The notes under the pieces are model-generated. The model was not told where the DNA came from, made no database searches, and was given only the letters and a program-made list of their open reading frames with translations. This document shows positions 35,683 to 46,008 of a DNA stretch of 64,000 nt, in pieces (position 1 is the stretch's first letter; each line of letters opens with the position of its first letter). Source of the stretch: Tremella fuciformis. Lineage: Eukaryota; Basidiomycota; Tremellomycetes; Tremellales; Tremellaceae. Position numbers and translations under genes: made by a program. Location: assembly GCA_032768795.1 (NCBI GenBank), contig CP136490.1:4712001-4776000 (forward strand). The letters run 5' to 3'.

Positions 35683-37875
35683 TCATCGTTGTAGAAGCGG
35701 GATCCATCGATTCCGGCTGCCAGCGGCCCACTGTATCACGCCCCCTTCTAGTGTTGTAGCATTATGCGATAGATCACGCCTCAGGGCTTGAATTGCGGAC
35801 TACAATCAGCGTTCATGACGCGGAGTTGACAAGCATACTCACTGAGGATCCAAGGTCCGGAGCCAACTCATAGAAGTGATCGAGCGCATCTGATGCTTCA
35901 CGTAACGACTCTTTTGCCTCGGCGATCGCCTCGTCCTTCTTGTGAGCAGAGTTCGTATACGATAGATGCACTGACGCTCGATGTTGCGAGCAGAGACGTC
36001 CGCTTCCACTCAGTGTAGCTAGGGAACAACCCTCTGCCAATCGTTTCCCCGGAGGCTGACTTTGGCCGCTTGCGCGCCCACTTGTGTCTCAACTTAAACT
36101 CTTCGACACTAGGTGGCTTCCCTTTGCCAAGGGGAACAACGCTGAGCATCTTCCGTCAGTTCAAAAAATTCTTGCGCGGTCCTGATAGCGCTTACCGTCC
36201 GCATCGCCGACGCAACGTTCAGCCATACGCGTGCCCACGCCGTCCGCCACGTATCGCGCATGCCCAGTGCAAGCCGCGCATTTGTCACTTGCTCGACCCA
36301 CCACCATGCCTGATGTTCTTCCCCAGGAATGACCAGCTCTGTGTCCCAAGCTGCAAGCGCAGCACCCAGCAGACAGTCTAGCCTCTGCGCGTGGCAGAAC
36401 CTAGCGAGGGTTTCGAATCTTGAATCGGTGCCGAGGCTTTCAGCAACCGCGGCACGCTCGTACCATTTGAAGGACAGGGCGGAGTAGTCTCTCCGCTGTC
36501 GACCCTGGTTCAGGATAGGTACAGTGAGTGTGGATATTGCACACTGGCTCTGAGTGGCACGCGGAAGACACATGTGCCACCACTTACGCCTCGTATCAAG
36601 TCCCGCCACATGACCAGGCTTCTCGCTTGCTCTGGTCCGGTCTCGAGCATGTGAAGGATTGCATTTGGAAGTCCGGTCTCTCGTTCGATCAAGTCACCGA
36701 TCAGAAGATCAGGATCGACCTTGTCGAGGACGGTCGACTACTCTCAGCGAAGGCAAAGGACATTTGACGCTCAGAGTCCAAGATATCTCACCTTGTATAT
36801 GGAAAGCACCAGGGCATTCGGCCTCCGGCTGAAGTTGAGTTGGCTCATTGCTTGCCAGAGCGCGTCGCCGGAATCAGGTATGCTGTGCAAGCGCACGAGA
36901 TCGTCTACCATCTCTCGGAATACTGTCTTTGCTTCGGCGGCTCTGGGTATATCGACCGGCAGGAGGGGAATGCTCTGACGCAGAGAGGCCGCCATATTGT
37001 CGTCGAATCCATCTGGTGGATACTCTTCGTATACCTCTAGCGGACCGTTCAGCAGCCGCTCGAGATCTCTTAGCGGCCCTCGCGGATCTTCGCGAGTAAT
37101 GTGCAGGTGGAGGTACTCAAGCCAGGCCCGCTGTTCAGCGTCGCCCTGATGTATCGCGTCCTGCGACCCACAATTCGAATTCTCAAGCGGGAGATCAAGC
37201 CCTCGGTCTCCTCGTTCAGCCGCTCCATGACCTCGAGAGTCCCTCCGCAGAAGTGGAGAATCTCGTCCACTTCATCCGTCATGCTCGTTGATAGCCCATA
37301 GTGATCGAGCCACACATCCTCCATGTCGTATACATGACGCTTCATGAATTCTTTCCATGCGATCTCCACGCACTTGGCCGTAGCAGCGATGTAGGCTCGC
37401 AGACCCAGGCAAACGCATGGTGAGGGCGAGTCGCCCAGGTTCTCGGGATGAAAGTAGTGCAGGCAGGTATAGATGCTCTGACACAGTGAAGAGCCGGTGT
37501 ACCATGCCATCTGACGTTGAGCGAGAGTTCCAATCAGATGTTCGAGCCGCTCACCTCCAGCGCTGAGAGACGGTCAATCACTGCACACACCTCGACAGCG
37601 GTCAGGTCGGGCGAGGGGTCATATGCCGGTAGCCCCAGATCTGATCGGTCCAAGCCAGTGTCAGTTCGGGGATGAAAAGTCTTCATAGTCAGTATGAGCT
37701 AACACAGTCAGCGCGATGGTGAGATGGCTCACCTGCAGAGCATTCATGATGTCGAGGTAGCTGGACTGGGGGTGCTTGACTACATGAGTAGTCGGTAGGG
37801 CTACATGTGAGCTACGTCACGTTGCCATAGCTCACCTTGACATGCTTGCTGAAACTTCTCCGTGATGTCGGTCAT
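35683..37875 (-). CDS. NAA35: NatC N-acetyltransferase auxiliary subunit
   Basis: Minus-strand exons are 37836-37875, 37733-37779, 37555-37680, 37172-37510, 36792-37130, 36588-36737, 36196-36504, 35976-36149, 35843-35938 and 35683-35799 (578 aa). It is recognised as Mak10/Naa35 by IMNALQTFHPRTDTGL (family: ALQ-DPRTD-GL), SLCQSIYTCLHYFHPENL and the helical middle. NatC acetylates N-termini beginning Met-Leu/Ile/Phe; Naa35 anchors it to ribosomes. The last exon follows a canonical GTGAGT...CTGATTGTAG intron; skipping it would end the protein at 35813 instead. The inferred stop is 10 bp from the DUS2 stop, convergent. Confidence 0.8.
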
Positions 37876-38324
37876 GGCTCAAGGACCTCGTACCGGCGAA
37901 TCGTTCGTCCCGGACTGTCGTTGAGAGCTCTTTGGAGAATCAGTGCATGCATAGTCGCATGTTTCGTCAGAACCTCAGTCGGTGCGGAGCCCCGGATCAG
38001 CACTGAGCCGGCGGAAACCGAGAAATGGCTCTGGCAAGATGTCTAAGCCAGTCCAGTCCATGTCAATTGCCTCGTCCAGACATCTGCCTCTACTACATGC
38101 GTCAATAACAACGACACGAGCCAAGAGGACAACGGAGCCCAGCAAGAGTCTCTCTGAACAGCCGACAAAGAAACGTCGTGACACAATGACGTTAGCAACG
38201 GTCGCTTTCAAGGTGCGTTGTCCCGACCGCTGAGGTCCCTCCTTGTCTCGCATACTGGGTACATAAGCGTAGCACATCGCTTGCTTGCCTTAATCTGTCT
38301 CTTACACTCCAACGGTCCTGCAGA
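37876..38324. other. divergent promoter region, 449 bp
   Basis: Lies between the NAA35 start (minus) and the CCS1 start (plus). No gene or clear element is seen. Confidence 0.5.
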
Positions 38325-39218
38325 ATGACCTTTGAGCTCATCGCTGACGACTACAAGACCGAATTTGCGGTCGACATGACCTGCCAAAACGTGAGTCAGT
38401 CTCTGACTAAGCACGTCGGCGCCGCAGAACCTGACCCGCAGTGCGTCAATGCGGTCGGGGACGCTCTTCGAGATGTGCCAGGCATCGAGCGGTACGATAT
38501 TGAGCTCGACAAGAAGCGAGTGACGATCGTCGGCAAGACCCCACCATCACATCTCCTCTCGGCGCTCAAGTCGACCCACCGCCAAGTAATCGTGCGCGGC
38601 TCATCGTCCACCTCGCCCACCCTTCCTTCACAAGCCGCCGTATCCATCCTCGAGTCCCCCTTACCGCTGTCATCATCCGTGGCATCGACGACAGACCTCG
38701 CGCTCGCCGGCGACAAGCCGCTGCCGGGAATGAACGAGGCCGAGTACACCCAAAAGGTCTTTGGGATCTGCCGCTTCGTCCAGATCGCCCCGAAGACCGT
38801 GCTCATGGACCTGACTGTCCGTCTTCCGCCGCCTTCTCGCGTCGGCCTGGCCCAGAGTGAGAAGTACGACGTGTACATCTCGAGCACGGGCAACATGGTC
38901 AATCCGCCCGAGACCACGGGCAAGCCATTCGTCCGGCTCGGCGGTATCGGGTTGGACAAGGACGGCTACGGAGATATGTTCAAAGAGGTGGATGGCGAGC
39001 TGTGGGAGTGGATCGGACGCGGGTGTATCGTCCAGGCGGCCTCTGCGACCGAGCCGCCAGCGGCTCAGGCCACAGCACCCAGATCAACCATTGGCAAGAT
39101 ATTCGCTGGCGTGGTTGCGCGTAGTGCCGGCGCGTGGGGCAACGAGAAGACCGTGTGCGCATGTAGTGGGCGGACCATGTGGGAGGAAGGGAGGGATATG
39201 GAGAAGGCTATGCTTTGA
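38325..39218 (+). CDS. CCS1: copper chaperone for Cu/Zn superoxide dismutase
   Basis: Exons are 38325-38390 and 38442-39218 (280 aa). The N-terminal heavy-metal domain has the copper site MTCQNCV, formed across the single 51-nt intron. A SOD-like central domain follows (GICRFVQIAPKTVLMDLTVR), and the C-terminal peptide has the CXC copper-transfer motif VCACSG followed by RTMWEEGR. Ccs1 delivers Cu to Sod1 and forms its disulphide in the cytosol and mitochondrial intermembrane space. The SOD-like domain is degenerate, as in other fungal Ccs1. Confidence 0.93.
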   Translation: MTFELIADDYKTEFAVDMTCQNVSQSLTKHVGAAEPDPQCVNAVGDALRDVPGIERYDIELDKKRVTIVGKTPPSHLLSALKSTHRQVIVRGSSSTSPTLPSQAAVSILESPLPLSSSVASTTDLALAGDKPLPGMNEAEYTQKVFGICRFVQIAPKTVLMDLTVRLPPPSRVGLAQSEKYDVYISSTGNMVNPPETTGKPFVRLGGIGLDKDGYGDMFKEVDGELWEWIGRGCIVQAASATEPPAAQATAPRSTIGKIFAGVVARSAGAWGNEKTVCACSGRTMWEEGRDMEKAML

Positions 39219-39481
39219 TCCTCTATCCATCCATGACCGAGCCAATGTATGTTGTGCGTTGTACGAGTAGTTGCCGCGCCGAGACGCCGCCGGTACTGTG
39301 TAAACTCTATTTCAACGTGTCAATGGGATGTCGAAGAGCCGCCTCGTTGCTTCTAGACTGTCACTCTCGTCATAGCCAGGCCGCCTGGACATTATGAGGC
39401 GGGTCTCATAGCGCATATCTAGCAGCAACAGTGTCTACTCGGCCATTCTCGCCTCGGCCAGCTGGACAACTTCTTCCAGCC

Positions 39482-41166
39482 ATGGGCGAATCGGTTCTTG
39501 GAAGCATCCTCGAGAGCTCGGCGTACGAATGGGTCCGCATCGTCACCTTTGTCTTCGGGGGTTGCTGCTCGTATGTTCTCACCACTCCCATCTGCTCGCG
39601 CTCATATGCAGTAATGTCTGGGCGCTCGAGTCGATCCTCAAGCAGCATCCTCAGTCCGGTTCGTCGACACCCTCAATAGCCAGTTGCGCCAAGAATTGAC
39701 GGACAGGCACCTTCCTGACCTTCTCCCAGTTTGTCTATGTGGCCCTCGGCACTCTACCCAGCCAGGTGCAGCTCTACTGGCCCCCAGAGTCAGGCAAGGG
39801 ATTGCGATTTCCACGGGCCCGGCTCAAGAAGCGTAAAGTGCCCTTGTCGAGATGGGTCATCCAGACGGCCTTCTTCCTCCTCGTCAGCTTGAGTGGGTAT
39901 ATGTTCCCGCTTGCGAGAGGTGTGCTGATGCCAGTGAACAACTATGCCTTCGGCCTTAAAGTTTGTCCACGTCCATGTTTGCCGTCAGACCCTCAACGCT
40001 GACCTTCAGATACCCATGGTCGTGCACATCATCTTCAGGTCAGGAGGTGAGTCTCCCTTGCCAGCTTATTGGGCACTGCTGAATGTCAGGTCTATGCGTA
40101 TCTATGCTTGTTGGCTACATGTTCGGCGGCAAGCGCTACTCTCTTGGTCAAGTCGTGAGTTCCCTCGAACCCGCAGGAAGGGAGCTGATTCCTAGGTATC
40201 CGGGATCATCATCACAGTAGGGATCGTGCTCGCGACACTGGCAGCCCCGCGCCGAGCACGGTCGTCCGAGACGGCTTCGACAAGTACGACTAGCTCTTCA
40301 AACCTGAGAGGCCACAACGAGTGGCTGTCCGACAGCGCGCAGTACTTTGCTGGCGTCGCCCTCCTCTCGACCGCGCTCTTCCTTGGGGCTTGGCTGGGGC
40401 TATGGCAAGAGGAGACGTACAGGCGGTACGGCAAGCAATGGCGCGAGGGCCTGTTCTACTGTGTCAGCTTCTTGCAGTGCGGCCGTATCAAGCTGATCAA
40501 ATAGCACACCCTCTCTTTGCCCTTCTTTGCCCCGATGGCTCCATCCATCGTATCCACCTTTTCCGCTTACACCCAATCGCCCCCGATGGCCCTCTACGCT
40601 TTCTCCCCTTCGACAGATCCTTTCTCCTTGAAAACTTCTTCGTCGTGGTTCAAGCGCTTCAGCGCTTTCCCGCTCGTCGTCCCGAGCGCATTTGGTGCCC
40701 TGGGTGTCAATGTCCTCACGCAATCTATATGTATCCGCGGCGTCAACCGCCTCACTGCGGTGAGTTGACCGAGCGGTACGAAACGCGCAAGTCAGGGCTG
40801 ACAAGCAGCGAGTCACCTCGACGACAGTCAACCTGGTCCTGACTGTCCGCAAAGCTGCCAGTCTCGCCATCAGCGTATGGTACTACGGATCAGGCATCAC
40901 TCCAGGGCTGGTCATCGGCGGGCTGATGGTGCTCGGTGAGCCCGATAACGTTCGCGGTGCGGAAGCTGATCACGCCAGGCGGCACGATCATGTACTCGTT
41001 TGCGCCGACACGCGAGCCAGACAAGCCCGCAGAGACAGTCATCACGCCGCCCATCAAGCCCGTACCAAGGCTGGGCGAGACGCCCAGTCCGGCGTCATTC
41101 AAGAACCACAAGCAGCTCCCCCTGCATCGCCGTCATGGGCGCAAAGAATCTAATAGCGATCTGTGA
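39482..41166 (+). CDS. YEA4: UDP-N-acetylglucosamine transporter (UAA family)
   Basis: Exons are 39482-39570, 39612-39658, 39707-39892, 39935-39960, 40010-40046, 40090-40154, 40196-40462, 40505-40759, 40809-40935 and 40979-41166 (428 aa). It is a multi-pass nucleotide-sugar transporter of the SLC35B4/Yea4 type: MNNYAFGLKIPMVVHIIFRS is the conserved UAA motif, with helices such as GIIITVGIVLATLA and a late RVTSTTVNLVLTVRK. It supplies UDP-GlcNAc to the ER or Golgi for chitin and glycan synthesis. Two exons are only 26 and 37 nt. Substrate is inferred from subfamily resemblance. Confidence 0.85.
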
Positions 41167-41378
41167 AATAGCATCACAATGAGCCTCATCTCGGATCGGC
41201 TCCGAATGGACATGGTCGGGTCGTAGATGTGCATAGAGTAGAATGGCGCACGCCATGAAATGTGCGAATCGTGCTGTACATGCTGATGTATGTGCTGATC
41301 ACTGCTTGTCCTTGCCTCTCGGCCGCTCGCTGACGACGCTGCCTCGTCAGCCAATGCCTTACTGAAAAGGAGGAGCAC

Positions 41379-42877
41379 TCACGCCTTGTTCCCGTCCCTG
41401 TCCTTGGATCGACGTGTCCGCTTTCCCCTCGTGAGCCAGCCAAAGACCGACCGCGGGTGTTTGTTACCCTTGGACTTGCCTCGACCACCTGCGTATCAGA
41501 CAAAATGACCTTGACTGAGAGAGACGGAAGCTAACCTCCGTGCGGGTGGTCACACGCGTTCATGGCTACACCTCGCACCCGAGGCTTCTGACCCAGCCAG
41601 CGTGACCGACCAGCCTTGCCGATCTGACGCGAGTGGTGCTCTTTGCTACCATCGTCAGCTCTGAGCCGAAGCAAGAAAAGAGAGGGGCAACGCACTTGCT
41701 GACTGTCCCTACGGTCGCCACGCACCCCGGCTCAAAGCGGCGCACCTCGCCGCTCTGCAGCTTGACAAGCACGCTGCCCATCTTCTTCTCGCGCCTTCCG
41801 CTCGCGTCCACGCCGCCGCCCATCTTGAGGATATCCACACCGCCGAGCGCCTCGCCCTTGGGCCCGTGGTGCGCAATGACCTGCGCCCACGAGCCGGCCG
41901 AGCGGCACAGCTGCATGCGCCCGCCAGTGCTCAGCGACAGGTTGTGCACGACCGTACCGGCCGGCAGGATGTACAGCGGGAGTACGTTGCCCGGCTTGAC
42001 GGTCAGCGTCCGCAGCAGACCGAGCGAGCGCGAGTCGTTGGTCGTGTCCGCCTCCTCTGGCACCGGGGGCGAAACCGACTGCGGCACTTCGGGATCGGTC
42101 GAGAACGCCGTGGATGCGGACCGCTCGCCCCAGCCTTCTACTAGGCCGCGCGGGAAGCCAGAGCGGTACGATACGACGGTGCCTCCTGCCCGCAGCCCCT
42201 CGGGGGCGAGAATGTAGCTCCAGCCACCTTTGACTTCATCCCTCTCCTTCAGCTGCTCGGGCGTGTCCACTCCTCCTGTCTCTGACTGCATCTCGGCCAG
42301 CCGAGCCCCTTCGTCCGCGTCGACCTCGATGGAGTCCCCGCGCCGCTTGATGAGGGCGATATGCGCGGACCGCCCGGGGTCGTACTCGATACGTACGACA
42401 TCGTGGATGCCCGATTCGAGCCGGTAGAAGTCAACGATGCGCAAGCGGCGCTTGTGACCGCCGCCAACGAATCGATTGACCACCTGACCTGTGTGATTAC
42501 GGCCGCCTTTCCGTCTCAGTGGTACTGTGAGTTCGCGCAAGGGTGGGCCCGCATGAAGGTGGGCGTGGTGAGGATGTACGAGGTGTCGCAGACCCTGTCT
42601 GTCAACGATCCCGTCATGGCAAGACGTTGTTTCGCCTCACAGGAATCATCGGGAAGCCCTTGCCAGTGTACTTTTTCATGATTGTCCCGTCTCGTTGCTC
42701 GGCCCTGCTCGTCTGCGGCCGGGCGAGGACAACGTCCGCCTGGCTCACACCCGTGGAGCTGGAGGGTAGCATTGTCTCGGTCGCATAGCGCCGCAACGGC
42801 CGCGAAGTCGAAGCCGAGGCGGTTGGCAGTCTCGATGCTCGAGCTGCCTGCGCCGCACTTCTGGCCAGTGCCGACAT
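41379..42877 (-). CDS. RML2: mitochondrial ribosomal protein uL2m
   Basis: Minus-strand exons are 42641-42877, 41696-42594, 41536-41645 and 41379-41488 (451 aa). After a Ser/Arg/Ala presequence ([18 protein letters not shown]), the L2 core is read as [30 protein letters not shown] and, at the C-terminus, [20 protein letters not shown] with the conserved His of the peptidyl-transferase region. It is much longer than bacterial L2 because of an insertion of about 90 residues in the middle (around [16 protein letters not shown] to [12 protein letters not shown]). MSAL is preferred over an upstream ATG at 42913 because it begins the targeting peptide. Confidence 0.9.
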
Positions 42878-42963
42878 GGTCACCGGCTGGTCAATAACGC
42901 AGTCGAGGTCCAAGTCAAGTGCTGTTCCAACGTCGAAATTGTCCCCCGGCCATGATCAGCTCT

Positions 42964-43028
42964 GAGATTTCCCGGAAATTCGAGATCGTGCTGAGTTTCT
43001 CCGAAATCTCGAGTTCCTGAATTTCCGG
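42964..43028. promoter_or_regulatory. inverted repeats in RML2/TSC13 divergent promoter
   Basis: CCGGAAATTC (42972-42981) is repeated inverted as GAATTTCCGG (43019-43028), and GAGATTTC (42964-42971) as GAAATCTC (43003-43010). The arms interleave, so they do not make one simple hairpin; paired protein-binding sites are likelier. TTCCTGAATTTCC resembles a weak heat-shock element. Confidence 0.55.
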
Positions 43029-43124
43029 CGCGACCCATCTCAACTTCAGCCAAAGTGACAGCCATACGTCTGCCCATCGTTCATCTGCCTCTCTTTCTTG
43101 CTTTCGGAGGTCGCCCGCTTCACG

Positions 43125-44336
43125 ATGGTATCGTTCACCGTGACTGTCAAGGGCAAGAAGCCGGTTGAGGTGCAGCTCGACGGCAAGACCGCCCCCACAA
43201 CAACGGTGCTCGACGTCAAGAGGGCGGTCCAAGCGAGGTATCCTATCGTCAGCACTGTCACGCCTGTCACGCCGTGGCTGACCATTGCAGTACGTGCCAA
43301 ATCGTCAGCGCTTGACATACGGCACGTCAGCGGCAGCCAAGCCTACCCCGCTTGTCGACGAAGCCAAGACGCTCGGGTCGTACGGCGTACCGGACGGCGC
43401 GACTCTGCGCATGAAGGATCTGGGCAAGCAGGTTGGTTACAAATACCTGTATCTGTGGGAATACGTGAGTGTCCACTGCTTGCTCGCTTAACTTCAAGCC
43501 TGACGGTAGCCTGGTCCTATCTTCCTCGCGCCGCTGTGGTACAGATACTCGCATCTCCTATGGGGCGACTACGAGCGATCGTCTTTGCAGACGTAAGTCT
43601 CGTCGTCGACATCCCCTAGGCTAACTCGTTAGGGCCATTCAGTGGATCCTCGTCCTCCACTTCTCGAAGCGATGGCTCGAATCCTACTTCCTCCACACCT
43701 TTTCACGAGCTACCCTGCCGCTCAGCTACGTCTTCCGAAAGTATGTCTCCCTCCTCCCCCTGCGCGCCCCCACTAATAGCTTAGCTGCCTGTATTACTGG
43801 GGCGTGTGTGGTCTGCTTATCCCTCTCACCTTCTTCCGGCCCCAGAACGGCGTGGCTGGTCTGACGGGCAAATGGGCGTTCTTGAATAGCGAAGAGTGGA
43901 TCTGGTTTTGGAGCTCGTTCATCCTCGTATGTATTCCATTCCTGGTCTGAGGCCCGGCCCGTCTGACAACGAACGCAGATCAACGAGGTTCTCAACTTCA
44001 ATGCCCACATCCACCTCGCTTCCCTGCGCCAGCCAAAAGGTCAACCACGCAAGTATCCCACGGGTTTCGGGTTCGGCTCGATCGTCTGCGCCAACTACTT
44101 TTTCGAGACGCTCGCTGTGCTCCCACTCATCTTCATGACAGCGTTCGATTTTGGCAGTACGCTCGGAGAAGTCAACTTGCCGGGCAGAGCGCTGACTGGC
44201 AGCGATCGTCTACAACACCATCGCCATCTACTTCATGCAGCGCTGGGGCGGGCAGAAGTACGCTCGGTACAAGAAAGAGTTCAACTCGAAAGAATACCCC
44301 GGAAAACGATGGATCATGTTCCCGGGCGTCTACTAG
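43125..44336 (+). CDS. TSC13: very-long-chain enoyl-CoA reductase
   Basis: Exons are 43125-43247, 43291-43464, 43510-43592, 43633-43740, 43785-43926, 43979-44156 and 44203-44336 (313 aa). The N-terminus is ubiquitin-like (VPNRQRLTYG, TLRMKDLGKQVGYKYLYLWE). The membrane domain carries the steroid 5-alpha-reductase/TER signature, ending YFMQRWGGQKYARYKKEFNS and EYPGKRWIMFPGVY. It catalyses the last step of the very-long-chain fatty-acid elongation cycle in the ER and supplies sphingolipid acyl chains. Length and ending match fungal Tsc13. Divergent from RML2. Confidence 0.94.
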
Positions 44337-44567
44337 GCGTGCAAGGGGCAGGTGAACATTTCCATCGAAGAGGCCGAAGGCAGATCAGAAAACTGGCGAA
44401 CGAGCGGCGCTTGACTCACAACATCACCATGACATACGTCCCGAGAGCCGGGGCATGAGTCGGGACTCAGTGGTCGTCGGCTCCGGTGACTCGATGGTGC
44501 TATGAACATGCATACAACAACAATGCTCCAAACTCATGCGATGATGCTGATGCAGATGCGAAAAATG

Positions 44568-45799
44568 CTAGTCGCTGTCGTAGCCGGCGAGGACTGCGAG
44601 TCCCCCAAGAGCTGGTGCTTGGTCCTCTGGCTGTCTGGCTGGAGGGTCTACGACTGGCGGCGGTTCCTTGATCCTTGGTTTCGCCTTGATCGTCGTGGAC
44701 GTCCCGCCGAAGAGACCATCTGCGGCACTAGCAAATGGGTCATACCGCCGTGCCGTCGTCTTCCGCAGCAGACTGCCCAAGTCAGGCGTAGCGGTATTCC
44801 TCCCGCTCCCACTTCCGCCAGCCTTCGTAGATGTCGGCGTCCCACTGAGAGCGGTCACGCTCTCCGAGCCCTCCTCCGCGCCGTCGTCATCCCCACTGGG
44901 CTCAATCGGCAGTCCCGCACGCTCCCTTCCCGCCTCCCACATCTCCCTGCCCCGCTCGACCGCCTCATCCCCCAACTCGACATCTTCAGAGAGGCCATAC
45001 CGCTCCTTGAGCCCATCGTCCCTGCCCTGTTTCTCCAGCATGACCTTCTTCTCCTCCCTGAACCGCCGGCGCAGGGCCGAAGAAACGACATACGGATCCG
45101 CATTGAGGCGGGTGGACGCGTGGTACAGCTCGGTCAGGCGGGAGGTATTCTTCTTCGCCCATTGTTGCTGGTCGATCGTCTTCTCGACGTGGCCGAACGG
45201 GTCGGCGGGCGGCTGCGACGCCGACGGGGCGTCGGTGTCGTGGATCGCGTAGCCGCCGTTCTCCGCTGGGTCCCAGTCCTCGTCTTTCTTCCGCGCGCCC
45301 TCGTGTACGACATACGCGGCGTTCTGCCATCAGCCCTGGCCTATTGCGCTTTCAAGTCCCGGGGGAGGAGGTCGGGGGTGAAGACGAACCTTTGGGTCGG
45401 TGCGGATCTCAAACCACCCGTCGCAAAGGTGACACTTGCACCGGAAGCCGTAAATGGGGGTCGAGTAGTAATTCCCCACCTTCTTCTTCTGGGCGTTGTA
45501 CCGTACCCCCGCGCCGATATGCGCGTTGCACGTCCCGCACCAGATATTGAAGGGCAGCTCGAACCTGAGTCATCAGCCGGATTTTCCTGGCGCAGCAGCA
45601 GAGGGGGTATGGTGGACTCACCGCACGATCAGGATGCCCTTGTCGATATCCTTGGCCCGCTTGCCCAGCGCATGTTTCTTCCCCTGATGCGCATTGAGTG
45701 TCGAGGTGTTTCTCGGATCAAAGTCCGCTGGGATGTATCTGGCCGTCAGCTCTTGTGTCTTGCTGACCATGTACGGGCCGACCTGTTGAAGCCCTGCAT
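44568..45799 (-). CDS. Cwc16/Yju2B (CCDC130) splicing factor
   Basis: Minus-strand exons are 45783-45799, 45622-45738, 45390-45564 and 44568-45323 (354 aa). The family N-terminus MQGFNRYIPADFDP spans a 17-nt first exon. The zinc-binding core follows: RFELPFNIWCGTCNAHIG, then VGNYYSTPIYGFRCKCHLCD and WFEIRTDPKNAAYVV. CWC16 proteins (Yju2, Cwf16/Saf4, CCDC94/CCDC130) are spliceosome step-1 factors near Prp2/Prp16; the HIGAGVRYNA-KKVG form fits the CCDC130/Saf4 branch. The C-terminus is acidic and disordered. Convergent with TSC13. Confidence 0.9.
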
Positions 45800-46008
45800 G
45801 ATGGGCCGTCGCTGACGGCGCCAGGCGCCAACAAGCCAGCAGAAGATAGATGTTGTAACACACGAAACGCTGAAGTGGTGACCACCTTTCAGCCGGTCAG
45901 TGGAGGCTCGAGTGGCAATCCGGCCAGTGGCAAATTGTGGCAGATAAAATGGCATTACATCTAGTCGTGACAAAGTCGTCAAAGATCACTACACGATAAA
46001 GTAAGCAA

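Noticed and set aside
34259..35731. 490-codon open frame on the minus strand opposite DUS2
   Set aside because: It is antisense to a conserved enzyme, has no family features, and arises from GC-rich third positions of the real gene.
44502..45815. 437-codon plus-strand frame opposite the Cwc16 gene
   Set aside because: Antisense shadow; the opposite strand encodes the Cys-rich CWC16 core with clean introns.
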